Source of the DNA: Diphasiastrum complanatum | Lineage: Eukaryota > Streptophyta > Lycopodiopsida > Lycopodiales > Lycopodiaceae | Assembly (NCBI GenBank): GCA_029204225.1 | Contig: MU832086.1 | Location: forward strand, 1-64,000 | Length of the DNA: 64,000 nt | Reading direction: 5' to 3' | Shown: positions 33,346 to 46,900 of the stretch, piece after piece | How the letters are laid out: every line of letters starts with the position of its first letter | Numbering within the stretch: the stretch's first letter is position 1 | Notes under the pieces: model-generated | What the model saw: only the letters and a program-made list of their open reading frames with translations | The model's database searches: none | Told to the model about the DNA's origin: nothing | Program-made: the position numbers and the translations under genes

Positions 33346-34860
33346 TCTATCTTGATCTTGCTATTAACTTTGCATTTGTTGTGGAGAGTGTTGGAGTAGC
33401 TAGTTTCAGATGCTAATGGAGATTAGCTATTGTACGACCTAGTAACAATAGGTTAAGGTTCATATCTGAATGTACTTCGAGTTTTGTTTATTTCTATTCA
33501 ATCACGAATGGTATTTGTTTTACCATAATAACAAATTTGTCAATGCATTGTCTAACATTTTCTTTTTGGAGATCAGTGCAATCAATCAAGGCCTACATCC
33601 TTACGATTAGACCATGTCTGAATCTTCATTTTTCATAGTAACCTTTGAATAAGCAAGGGCACAAGAGGCTTTTATGAAAGTTTACAAAGCAACAATAAAC
33701 TCTCTCTCGTCTATGTTTGTGGCGGAGTAATGCGTCTTGAAACTAGCCTGACCCATAACAAAAAGTCTTTTAATCTCAACCTCTATATTAACTACAAATT
33801 GAATGATAGTGTAGTAAAGTTTTGCACTAATAATATTGATTATAATTATCAAGTCTCATAGGATTGCCACTCTTATTAATGAGATGGATAAGGAGAAAAA
33901 CTTGTAAGGTTAGCTTGTTTATCAGGGGCACGAATAAGAAGCTCAAACTCTAAATCCTCAACATCACATGCATGATGTATTATCATCTTCTTGATGGCTA
34001 CAAGAACCATGTTAGAAGTAAAGAATGAGAACTTAGAGGAGCGAGGAGAGCTGACAATGGGTGTGTCAATAGTGATAATGTATAAGGTGGTGGCATAGTC
34101 ACTTCAAGTGTGCAAATCAGTCAATTATGATGGTGGAGAGCAAGGAGTGAACTCAAGCCAAAAAGCTCTAGAGGAGGAACTAAAGAGAAGGTTAATAAGC
34201 TTTATGTCTTCGATCACTTCATAGATGTGCTTCTTAGTGTGAATAATACAATGATATATATGTCTTGCATTACAAAGAAGATGGAATGAGCGACTGTGTG
34301 CTCACACTGCTTGCTGGTGATGGTAATGGCAATAAGAGTTGTACCGAGATTGCTTAATAAACCTGGGTAAAGAGAATTTAGGTCGAGGCCAATTGAAAAG
34401 GAAGGCAAGATGAGCAATGGCCTAAGGCTACAGGGAACATCATGAGAAAAGTAATGGAATAGGGTTATGAGAGATCCTTGATAAAGAGAGATGAAGTCTT
34501 TCATCAAAATTATATCTTTATGCACGAAAAAGATGCATAAAGATATACTTTTGAAGTGTAAGTGGGGTGTGTGTTACTAGTAGGGCGTATGATATGCCCT
34601 CCAAGATTTTGCCTTGTAGATTCCGTTCTATGAGGCTCCACCATTTTCTCCATTAAAATGAAGTGATTTTAGGGAAGAGTTTAGGGTCTTTTAGGGCTTT
34701 GAAGGAGAAAGAGAGAGAATGGGAAAAACCTTGAAGGTGACAACCCTTAAGAGAAACAAAAATTAGGGTTATATGTGCTAAAAGGATGAATGATAAAATG
34801 GGAAATTTTAAAGCAGAGAAGAAGCTAGCAAACCCTAAAGTGAAACTAGCACTCTCTTAG
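33346..34860. other. Upstream region of the helicase-like gene, nothing recognised
   Basis: No frame with family motifs on either strand. The last 300 bases are A-rich and purine-rich and should include the promoter of the gene starting at 34939. Confidence 0.3.
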
Positions 34861-34862
34861 TG

Positions 34863-34870
34863 TTTTATAA
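34863..34870 (+). promoter_or_regulatory. Possible TATA element of the helicase-like gene
   Basis: TTTTATAA lies about 70 bases before the ATG at 34939, with a GA-rich leader (34921-34935) between. Motif and spacing are the only support. Confidence 0.25.
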
Positions 34871-34938
34871 CTGAGCATAAAAATGCTCGAAAACCTTAAA
34901 GTATAGGTCTAAGTAGCAAGGAAGAGAGAGAGAGGGCA

Positions 34939-37900
34939 ATGGGGAAGCCCGATGAGTATCTTGTGAAGAAGAAAAACAAGGCGATCAGGAAGCGTATGCG
35001 CAGTGATGGTGAAGCCTTCAGGCACGGTGTTGAAGCTTCCAAGAGGCGTCGCAAAGCAGGCACTCGTCGCCTTTGTGAGGTATGCACACACCATGTCATA
35101 TGAACTTGCGTTCTCGTATACAGGTTTTTTTATTAACTTTCATGGCTGCTAGTTTGCATTGTTATCAATCTGAGCCTTGCATTATCATGGGCTGCTGTTT
35201 CTCTTGCATGGATGCAAGCTTGCATTCTTATCAATCTGAGCCTTGACCTACATTTTGTAGATTAAAGATAAAGCATTATGGCACAGACTGAAAGCCTTGA
35301 GTAGGTGGGATTGAGGCCGTCACATCTCATAATAAGTAGACCTGTGCATAGTTACAAGTAGATTCTAATCTGAATCGAGCCGATTCAGATCTATTTGAAT
35401 AATTATAGAATTAGAGTTGCAAGTTAATATGAATCAACTGCATTTGAATCTATGTTTTTCAAAAATTTCAATGAGATATGGCATGTAGATCCAATCAAAT
35501 CGAACCATTGTTTACAATCCTTTTGAACGCATTCTGTTTAAATTTTTTTGGATCAAGTTAAGGAAAATAGATTCAAGTTTCTTGGAAATGTGTTCTTTTC
35601 AAAAATTCACAAAAGACAATCAAAATCACAAAAGAATAACTTATTTTGAATTCGAAAAAGGTTGAATCGATTCTAATCATTTGGAAAAGGTGCCAATTAC
35701 TTTTCTTGAAACTATGTGCGTTCTGGAATGAGGCGAACAGAAAACGTTTTTTTATATACTAAGAAGTTCTAAAACTTGAAATTTTTTCTGGGGATTTAGA
35801 GCTTGCATAGGGATGCCTTTAGGGGCCTTTAGGGACACGTAAAGAACCACAAAAAAATGATGAGCCACTGGTTTGTGAGGAGGGCAGATACATCGGAAAC
35901 TGAAAGGGATCTTCAAGCAGTTCACACTGTAAAAAAACATGCAAGAATTTGCAGCAAACTTCTCATTTGCGAAGTTTTAAATAGGTTATATGCAAGGGTC
36001 ATAGTTGTGCAGAGAAACTTCTCTATGCCGCATTTATTTTGAGCTACAAACATCAAGGGCCTTCTTTCTGGATAAATTTGCCAAAACTGTGAAACTTAAA
36101 GTCAAATGGTTTTATTTCAACATCTGCAGGATTTTGCGCATGCATTTTTTTGTTCATACTGGACATCATAGTTGCCCGTTCTAGAATCTGACAAAGTTTG
36201 GCCATCATATCCATTCCTCAATCTGTCACTCTTGTCAGCTAGGCGCCCTCCCCAAAAATTCCCAAAACACAACTGTTTAGAAATCGGGGCCTTGCTGCAT
36301 TTTTAAGCTTTTTTTTGCCTTAAATTTTAATACTAGTTTTGTGGGAAGGTATTGTACGGAACATAGTTGCACTGCATTTCTGAAACGCGTTTCAGAATCG
36401 CGTTCAGAAACGCGTTTCGGAAATTTTTGAAAAAATTCCAGAAACTTTTTTTTAAAAAAAAAATTTGGGTTTTTTTTTTTGGGCAATATGGGTATTAGAT
36501 GAAAGCTCTAATCAAGAGCATAATTACTGTGTAATTTGCCAACTGTTTCGGGTGCAGGATGGTCCAGTTCAGGTGCATTAATCCATGTTGGTTTATGTGA
36601 AGGATAAAATTCAAAACTAACCTCTAGCATGTCTGTTACGATAGATGGTCCTAGTAAGTGTGTTTTCGCTCAGGGAGTGGAAGGCCAAGTCATGAAGAGG
36701 TCTTACCGTCGGGGCCGGGGTCTACCGGCAGCCCCCGGACCCTGCCGTTGGGGGGCGTTGCCCCCCAAACCCCCTGAGCATTTATTGAAAACTAGAGCAA
36801 ATAACAACCAAATAGCTATTGAAAATAAGATCTATTTGTGCCCCGTCTATTGCACTTTTGAGAGGCAAAACGCTCGTTTGACCATTGATCCCCTAAAAAA
36901 ATTTCAGCCATAAGCTATTTTTCCAAAAAAAAAAAAGTTTTTTTTTTTTTTTTTTTTGCGATTCTGGGAGGAGAAACGCGGTTTCCGAAACGTCTCCTCC
37001 CAGAAACGCGATTCTGTGCAACTATGGTACGGAACAAATAGTACGTTCCGACCCATTTTGGTCAGATTGGATTTCTGACGCTTAGAGTCGGCCTAATTAG
37101 GCTAGGTTACAATTCCTAGTGCACAAGCCTCACATGCATCTGAAGAAGACTAAATGCTAGGAAGATCTACTACCATATTGTGCTTGTTCAAAACTTGTAA
37201 ACTTTGATAGTGTTAGTTTATGTAAATGGAATAATGTATTACCATAGGTTACTTTGACCCAAAAAGTCGAGAGTTGTGTAACCATGGTTTATTCACCTCC
37301 ATTAGGCCTATTAAACTTAGAGTTAGCTGAGTTAGTATGTTTGTTTCATAGTAGGGACTCGTGGGTCCACTAGACCTAATTATGATATTATGTACCCCAA
37401 CTTGACATTTGGGGTACCTTATTTTTTGAAAATAACTTTTAGGAAAAAGTTAGATAGTCATCTACAAGAAGTTAGATAGTCATCTATATGTGTGCATTTC
37501 CTCTGTATTTTACAATTGTAAGCATTACAACTATTCTCTTAGAATTCCATGAGTGTTTACAAGAGGGCGACCATGCATCTCTCTCTTTTTCTTTGGAATG
37601 CTTTGTGTGATTGAATAGTTAAGGTCCTGGATCCTTTGGTTTGTATTTCCTACATGTAGCTCAAATGGCGAACTTCTCGTGCCAAAGCTTGTCCTGACTA
37701 GAATCCTTTGCTGTCAAGGCCTCTTGGCTAGGAATGGCTATGTAAAGCTTGTAAAGACCCCCTTCTTGCATTCCCTTGGCTACCACCTTGAAGCTTTGAT
37801 CTTTGTCTTTTACCAAACAGGTAGATTTGTCAAACTCCACCAACATGTTATGTTTGGTAATGGCACCAGTAGATAGCATGTTCTTGGCCGACCCTGGTAC

Positions 37901-40852
37901 ATGCAACACACTCTTGATTATCTTCACCTCTCCCAAGGACAATTGCACTAGAACTGTGCCTTTGCCACTCACGTCATGTGTAGAGTTATCTCCAAGGCGT
38001 ACTTGCTGACCATCACTTGTCTCCTCATAGGTGTCGAACCAATTTCTATTAGGTGTCATGTGCTTCGAGGCTCTAGAATCAATGTACCATCCACCAAATG
38101 TGGATTTAGATGATAGGGCAACGGTGAATAGATCAAGCCCACCAAATTGCTCTTCTTTTGCAATTTTATCAACAAAGTGACCCTGTTGAATTTTGCCCTT
38201 CTTCTGATCACTTTGCTTCTTTCGGCATTCAAAAACGAAATGCCCATACTTACCACAATAGTTGCAATTGACCTTCCTCTTGCATGTAGATGAGGAATTG
38301 GTGCTTGACTCCTCATTGGGTTAGATCTGTGGAGATATGCTATGTACTGAATCATAGTGGGATCATGTTTTTTTTTGCACAAGTTCTTGATCTTGTAGAT
38401 CCACTATGTGTTCATTTTACTGAGTTTATTTGCATGTGTAAACTAGTTGGGAAACATAGGCATATTGTTGAGAAGTGTCTCATGACAATTTCTCACATGG
38501 TGTATAAATTTGATACGAAGGGATTTCTTTTGGCCAAAGTTAAAGCCTTTCGTAGAATCTTATGTGTCGAACTGTGATCGGTGCTAGTGGAATAATGCGG
38601 AACGCTTGAAGGCTGGTGGACTGTTGTATCCGTTGGATATTCCTACTAAGTGGTGGGATAGTATCTCGATGGATTTTGTAGTCGGTTTACTGCGTCCGAA
38701 TAAACAGAATAGTGCAATTTGGTTCATAGTTGACCAGTTACCTAAATGGCTATGTTTTTTCCGGTAAAGACTATAGTGAAAGCGTCTGAGTTAGTTAGAT
38801 GAGTCTACAAGATATCATTATCTGTTGATATTGTAACTAAGTTGTATTGATTGTAAGCCACAACCATTATAAGTCATTTTGTGACTCATGTAGTGGGTGG
38901 CTTGCATAGGATACATAGGAATTTTTGGTTCTAATTATTTTCCATTTGCAGTAACCAAAAGCCGAGGGCTTCACGTAATGAAGTTTAATAAATCTTAAGT
39001 TATTCTAGATCAGAACTTAAGTGTATTGGGGTCTAGAAGTATTCTAGATAGAACCTTGACTTTGGAATGACATGTTGTGCCATGTCTAGAGTGAAGAATT
39101 TGGTGACTACAGTCCTTTATAGGCATCGCAAGGAGAGTAGATTCGCAGGAATCCGGAACTTTCCTAGTGGAAAGGATTTTTGTGGAGCAACTCATGTCTT
39201 TTAAGAATAGTAGCATTCACGTTCTCTTACTTTCAAGTATAGAATAAGAATTCGGTGAATTGTGATTGACAAATCATAGTTCAGGTTCTAGTCTATATTG
39301 GACTTCCAAGAGAGGGTAACGTGAGTGGTGAAAATATTAGATTCTTTGTGCATAGGTCTCTTCATGGCAATCTCATTGGATGAGGTAGCTTCAATTGATT
39401 GAGTTTGTATATAAAGTAGTAAGCATTTGGCTACTGGATATAGTTCATTTAAAAACTTATCTATGGTTTTGAACCTTAATTTCCGGTAATGGTTAAAATT
39501 GAGTCGATTAAAGTTCAAAAAGTGGCTGATTTCTTGCGGGAAATGTAGGAAATGCTACAGTTAGCACATGAAAATGTTATGAGTGCCCAAGATCGGGTTA
39601 GATATTCTGCTAATTTGAAAAGATCGCCTTGGGAGTTTCGAGTTGGGAGATTTGGGTAATGCGTACTGGGAAGCATTATAAGTTCAAATTAGATTTGCCG
39701 ACGAGATCAAGGCTTATCCTATGTTCCATGTTGATCGTCTGATGATGAGTTTACATGAGGGGGATCACCTTGTTTCTGGTAAAGTTCTAGATTCTTTTGA
39801 AGACTTATCTGAAAGAATTCCTTTGGAGCCTGAAAAGATACTTGACATGAGAACCAAATGATTGTGTGATCGAAAGGTTATTATGCATTTGTTTTCAGTG
39901 GAAAGGACATTCAAATGATGAGGATTCATGGAAACTAGAAGGTAATCTAAAGAGGAGTTTCCTTTACTTTAACTTACGAGGACATAACCGAAATAAGAGG
40001 GGAAGTATGTCATGGCCCCCAATGGGGGTTTGGACCATTAGGGGGTACCTTGGACGTAGGGACCGGGCCTAATCTGGATAGTAGTTGAGTAGGACCATGG
40101 GGTCAGGTGACCAGCTGCATGCGGTATTAGCATGTGTGTTGCGCTTGCATGATGTGTGAGTACATGTACTCACAAACAAAAATGTCAGGTCATAAGTGTT
40201 TGATGTTGACCTGCAGCTGGAGGAATCATCTCTGTTGGAATGGCTCCTGATCTCGCAATCATGGTGTTTGTGGGCATGGTCCACAACCTCTAAGCCACAC
40301 AAACTGAGAAAGTTCTCTCAAATACAAATTGGGCCAGTTGTGCTCGTGGGACAATAATTGCATTTCCTTCGTTTTGTGCCCAAGCTACTATATGCGAAAG
40401 CATCTCTCATATTATCTCATACGGTATCTGTAACCTTCACCATGGCTTCCTTCTCAAATCTCCGCCCTTAAACCTTTCTCTCGTTCTCCTCCCTTTTCCC
40501 TCAAAATCTTCCTACTCTTCCCAACTTTTAAGTTCTATATTCTGTATTCTAACTTCCAAGTTCCACGTTTCAAGTTCTAACTTCTAATTTCACTCTCTCT
40601 TTCCTTTCCTCTCCTTTCTTCTCCTTCTCCCTCAAATAGGGTAGAATGAAGCCCGATTGGCGAGATTCAGAATAATAGAAGTCTTTGATTCTTTCCCATT
40701 CAAATTGGATTCGAGTGATTTATTGACAGATCGCGATTTCTGGAAACTTCAGCACTAGGAAGTATGGAATTTTATCTTGTGCAAAGCATCGGTTCAAATG
40801 AATAGTAGACTGTGAACATGAAAAAGCAGTTGGATGATTCTTCAAAACATCG

Positions 40853-40907
<55 letters not shown>

Positions 40908-43900
40908 AGTTTGTTTATGCGCGACTTCTTACAGGGAATGTGCTATACTTTGCCTACTCCTGAAGATCCTTTCAATGAGCGAGGAGAGAGAAGGAAAAGA
41001 CATAGAAAGACAAAGAAAAAAGTTCCACCTGTTGCTCCAGAACACCTGCAGTTATCTTTGGAAGTCTCGAATTCTGTACCTGGTACAGTTCATACTTCAC
41101 AGCAGAGAGAAAATAGCCTAGATGAGGTGTTGCTCAATGATGAAAGTAAAGGTCATGCTCAAAGAAATTCCGAGCATCTACAAACTGTCAGTGGAGTAGA
41201 AAAGATCACAGCTGACACAATAATGGGTACTCTTAACATTTTGAGGAAGGGACACGAAAAGTTTTCATTGCAAAAGGCGAAGAATGGGCATGGATTTTCT
41301 TCATTGAAACTGTCAAAGAATACCACAAACACAGCGTTCCAGCCAAAATCCTGTTCTGCTCATTCTTCTTTGAAGGATTGCCTTGCTTTGCACACTATTA
41401 CCACCCCTGGCGACATTACTTTTGAAGCAGTAACTGACATGACTTCAAGCATGAGCCTTGCTTTTGCCCTTGCAAGGAATCTGAAAATTATCTCCAATCG
41501 ACAGAAAACCCCTGAGCTGGAGCTTGGAGAAGCTGCGTGTGAGAACAAAATTGGAAGTCTATTCCATGAGCAATGCTGGAAAGCCTGCAAAACAGGATTT
41601 AATGTCTTGGGCTCGTGTCGAGATGCAGTACAGCGGATACTTTCATATGTTCCAGCTGCTATGTTACATATTGCTAAGAAGGATTTGCTTCTTAGCTCAG
41701 ACAAAAACCCCATTATCCTTTTCCTGGTCACTTCTCCAGAGGAAGCCTTACATGTAAGTCTCTGCAAACTTTCAGAGTTGGATAATAGAAATGGGCGATT
41801 CACTGGTGGCCCATAGTAACAAAGAATTACAATTCAAAGCCCTACCAATGGATTCGAATCAAATTTTTATGAAACTGTTTTTTGGAATAAAAAACTTAAT
41901 GCTGCATTATTTTTTTGCATTTCCAAACAAAAAATAGGTTTTATCTATCGTTTTGCTATACATTGATCCAAACTTGAAATTCTAATTTTGAAGTGACTCA
42001 AATTCTGATTTATTCGACAGGCATTAATGCACTTGCCTGCCTTAACAGTTTTCTTAGATAAATGTTTGTAGCGCAGATGAATGTGTAGCATAAGGTGATA
42101 TCTATTCCTTTGAGTGCAGGTCAGAAAATACTGTAGAGCTTTGAAAATGACTTGGAATATACAGTCAGTTAGTCTTCACGCAGGCACAGAAATCGAACGA
42201 CAAATTGAAGGGTGGGTTTGTTTGCTTCAGTCTATGCCACTTGTTTTGTGGAATATTTATTTCCGGGAAAGAATTTATTTTAACTGAGCCTTGTTTTCCT
42301 GCGGCTCTGGGCTTGGCTGCAGGTTGAACTCGAAGATGCCAGAGTTGATTGTGGCCACCCCAGATCGACTTAGTGATCTTGTGAAATTAAACATTATCAG
42401 CCTTGCAAATATCTCTCTCTTGGTAACCTGATCCCTGATCCATTTTTACAGACTTTTACTTGCAAGTTACTGTTGATAAATCCTTGCTTTCCTTTTAGCG
42501 ACCAGTAGTGTTTCCACAAACTGCGGTTCATTGGCAAACGAACCACGATTCGTCAGTTGGGTCCAATTTGAATCGGACCTAAAAACCAAAAAATGGTTCT
42601 TTGATTGTGACATTAACGATTCTTTGTTTTGGCTTGCCAATGTTATGATTTTTATTCAAATATTTGCCTAGTATATTGTGTGATGGATGTTTGATCATGA
42701 GTAAATCATAAATTACAATGTGAAGTGGAAGTTGGAGCATGCAATCTAGTTTGTGAACTTTGAAAATTGTCCATTCAACATTGTTATGTGCACTTGTGAT
42801 TCTGTGAACGCTGAATTGTGATATGGTTTTAGGCTTCAGCTTTCTACCACCAATAGTGAACGTTGAAATCTATGTTTTCAATAGCAATCCAACATCTATA
42901 AGATTTTAGACACATTGTCGACATTATACATAATACATTAGATATTTTTTTAGCAGTATATCTAAAAAAATGCAAAAAAAAAGTGCCGATTCTTTCCAAT
43001 TCTTTTGGAAGGGACCAGGTTCAGAATCACGATTCATGCCGATTCATCCGATTCTGAAAAGATCGATTGTGAACTGGGACGAACCGCTAGCGACCTGTGG
43101 AATGGACCTTTTCTCTAGCGAATTTCTCTCTGTACTTTGAAAGAGTATTTATCACACAATTGTCTGTTTTCAGCCCAGGGTATTGCACCTTGTATAGCCG
43201 CATGGGCTTTATGTGGAGTCATGCCAGGGTTTCAATTACAGCGTAAAATTTTAATGCAAATGGAAAAACATGTCACACAAATACAGTGACTTCTCCAGTA
43301 AAATCAGACCTTTCCCAGGTAAATTTAGACTCCAAATGGTTCCAATACCGGGAATGCCCTTGCTCCCTTGGGACTTTTAATCTTTGAGAATTGGGCCATT
43401 GAGGGCTACCGCCCTCATGCCTGGGTTCTGAGATTTGGGTGTGTAAAGGCATGAAGTGCATGACCCTTTGACTGGGGAAAGCATGAAAAGCATTAATTTG
43501 AACAAATTGCTCAGATCCCGTTATTATGTGCAAGGAATACTTCATAGAATATTCCGTGTCCATCTTTCTTGCTAATTGACAACATTAATTGGTGCCCATG
43601 ATTGGTTACGGGCCGGCAAGTACAAAACTACAAATTGTTCTTTTCATCTATTTTTCTTTGTGCATGAATTTCTGTATGGAAATAGCTTCTTTGAGAGACC
43701 GCCTATACTAACCTATAAAGTTCTGGAGAACCATTCGGGAACCTTTGGTCTTTTGTCATCCTTTTGTGATTAGTAATTTATTGATCGTTTCCTACACTAG
43801 CCTCTGTCTCTGGTGATTTTTTGCTAGTTATTTCTGAAGTTGTAATGCTGGATACCCACAAGTTGACATGGCCTTTCTTGGGCTCTTTTGGATAAGCAGT

Positions 43901-46900
43901 ATACCATAATCGGATACAGGTTGTTTCAGGCATCAAATCTCGTCAAGGAATTTCTTTCCTTTTTCTTTGTCTGTGTAATGTTAATTTTTTATAACTTGTT
44001 TGGATGCTCTGTGTTATGCATATATCTTTTACTGTTAAAAATCCTTCAATGTTCCTTATTGTGGCTGTTTTTGACTAGCAGGTCGTTGATTCTTTAGAGG
44101 ACATGATTATCGATGGATTTGCAGAACAATTAAGCTTCATTCAATCAAAACTGAGAGTCGAACCGCAAACTTTTGTCTTCAGCGGAAGCTATCCAATCGG
44201 AACTGTCAAAGCTATCCAGTGCTTGTTAAGGGATCCTGTTTTGAGAGTTGCTTATGAGAAGTCAATGCATCATCAAAGTGCATGCATCTCCCAAATTGTA
44301 ACAGTTGTGGTTTCAAATGACAAAAGGCTGCCCAAGGTAGTACAACTCATTGTCCTACATCGTAAGTGTCCTATATTGTACTTTGATATTCATTATCTTG
44401 AGCCTTGCCATCATTGTTTCGATTTCTTTATTTAACTGTCCATGTTAGAACTAGAGAGTTTTACCTCTTGATCTCAGTTAAGAGTACAATCATGTGAGAT
44501 CATTTATGGAACAATCGAACATCAATCTCAAGCAATGTGTCAATATGATGCACAATAAGCTGAACACAACTGATACTAATCTCGTTAGCTGTCCTTTAAA
44601 GGAATCTACTCTCAACTGTTCCCTACAAAGAACTCTCAAGGACTTCAAATAATAAACTAGTCAAGATGAGAGAGGCAATGACTAACTATGGAATCTTTTA
44701 CACTCTACTCTTTTATGTTCTGCAAGGGGCCAAGGTCCACATCATCATGGTATAAATGTCCTTGATCAGGGGCAAGCTACCAGAAGTTCTTCAACAAATT
44801 AACACAAAAAGTCCCAATTTTTTTGCAAGATACAAGAATAAGAATGACGATCATTACCTCTTCAACCAACCACATATGCATGCAAGCCACAAAGTTCAAA
44901 CCATCACAAGCAAGCATGCGTAGTCACTTTTGGGGACAAAGAAGGCTGTGTTAGGTACACGTATAACCTAGTATGGCACATGCAACACATGCATACCTAT
45001 TCAGGACATACTCACTGCAGAGGAAGAGCAGACTAATGAGCGTACAAAGATATGGGATCGACTAAGCTGCTGGCTGTAACCAAACTATATTCAGGTTTTA
45101 CAAACCCTTGCATGGGCCAAGGAATGTCCATATTTGGGGATGATAGAAAACTGAAGGGAATAACACTTGTAGAAATAAGGATCACGTTGCTATCTGGAGT
45201 CATTGGGATCCTCAAGGCAGTTATGCATGTTTTAGGACCAACCAAAGTTTTTCTTTTGTCAGCAAGGTGGCAGACACCTGTTATTCCATCACATTCCAAA
45301 AGGATGGATGTAGAATATCTTCGAAGGGTCCCCTTGGTAAGAAGTTGAGATTGTGCATGAAGCACGTTGTGGCAAAGTGTACGTTGTTCATGTTCTCATA
45401 AATAAGTTAGGAAACGTTTTTTTGTAAGCCTTTCAATGCACTTTCAAGAATTGCCATTTCATGCTTGTCATTTCTTTAGCGGGAATGAAGATTTATATTC
45501 AGCTAAGGATTTGGAATAGTCCTAATATGGTAGACTGGCCCTCCGGTAGTTGAGATTGTTGGTTACGCCTCGATTTAATTCCATGTCAAGGCCAATTTGT
45601 AACTAATAACCTTGAGAGGACCCAGACGGTCCTATTGAAACATGTGGAGCAGTGCATGGCTTGTGACTGTGATGGTCATATGCATGAGGATAGCATGGGA
45701 TATGTGACCTATGTGTAGATGGACTGCATGGGTGCATGCATAGGCTTATTACCCCTATGTATACGGGTAGGGGACACTTCCTCCTCCATTCGAAGCTTTG
45801 GCTCTTGGTTGCTAGTTTCTCTCCTCTCCTCAGGTATTCACTTGTCATGGCTCAGGGGTTAGGTGTTTTGGATAAATCTCAGTTGGATGGGTGGTTTGGC
45901 TCCACTAGTCTCTATGTGTTGATCCTGTCCTCATCTTAGTTGCTTTCTTGTTGGTCTTTACCCTTTTTGCAATATTATCTCCAGCTTCAAAGAAACATTG
46001 AATGAAAGTATGGCCCAACTCCTGCTCATGTGCAATATATCGAGCCATGTCTCAAACCAGGACTTTGCTCTAGCCTTCATCATGAGTGAGTCTAATCTTT
46101 TATACAATTTTGGATTTTTTGATACACCATTCTAACCCTCATGGGGGCATGAATAAATTTCTGATTTTGCTGAGCAAACTAGTATGATTCCTTTCCTTGT
46201 TCAACACTGACAGTGTTTCTTCAAAATTAGAATCTTCAGAGCCCTTATCAGGTGATATTACACTAATGATTGAATTCTGCAATGTGGTCAAAGCTGTAAT
46301 TGGATTTCTGGTTAGCACACTGCACGAGGGGAATAGTTAAATAGGTGGAAAGTGTGCATGTCGTACCTGAATCCAATGAGGGAAAAAATGGTTTCATAAT
46401 GTACTATCAAATAGGTTTTAGATGTTATGAAATTGGAGATATAAGGGGTGTGAGAGAGAGGACCCAAAGGATAGTTAATTATGCTCATTGCTGTCCCCCC
46501 ACTATGGGGATGGTAGGTGTAATCACCGAAGGATGGCTAGTGGCCACGTTGATAAGTTATTAAGCAATGTTTCATCGAAACGCGTTTCGAACAAAGAAAT
46601 GCGTGTGAAACGGGCCTGTTTCGAAACACGTTTCTTACGTTCGAAATGCCTGTTAAAAAAGTGCAAATTTTTTGACTGAGGAAAGTGACCATACACAATT
46701 TCTCCTCTTGAAATTGCATTCTCTAGAGCATTCTCATGAGATTGGATGTATCTACTTGGTACTGGTCTTTCTATGACATGTCTAAACCCCAAAAAACCCA
46801 TAAAAACACATTTTCAAAAAAAAAAAAAACCTAAAAAAATTTCTCATTTCAAATCTGAACCTCCCTTTTCAAACCCGTTTCGAAACGACGTACGAAACGG

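Noticed and set aside
36629-36913. ORF inside the hAT-like element as a transposase
   Set aside because: Only 94 codons, compositionally driven by the GC-rich patch, with no hAT dimerisation or catalytic motif.
40834-40934. An alternative gene start upstream of exon 2 (ATG at 40911)
   Set aside because: The conserved-looking reading begins exactly after a splice acceptor and joins in phase to the exon at 34939-35079; upstream is only the GA repeat.
41360-41803. Minus-strand ORF opposite exon 2 of the helicase-like gene
   Set aside because: Antisense shadow of exon 2, with no motifs of its own.
45033-45365. Overlapping ORFs on both strands as an extra exon of the helicase-like gene
   Set aside because: No helicase motif, and exons 5 and 6 already join in phase at a normal point before motif IV.
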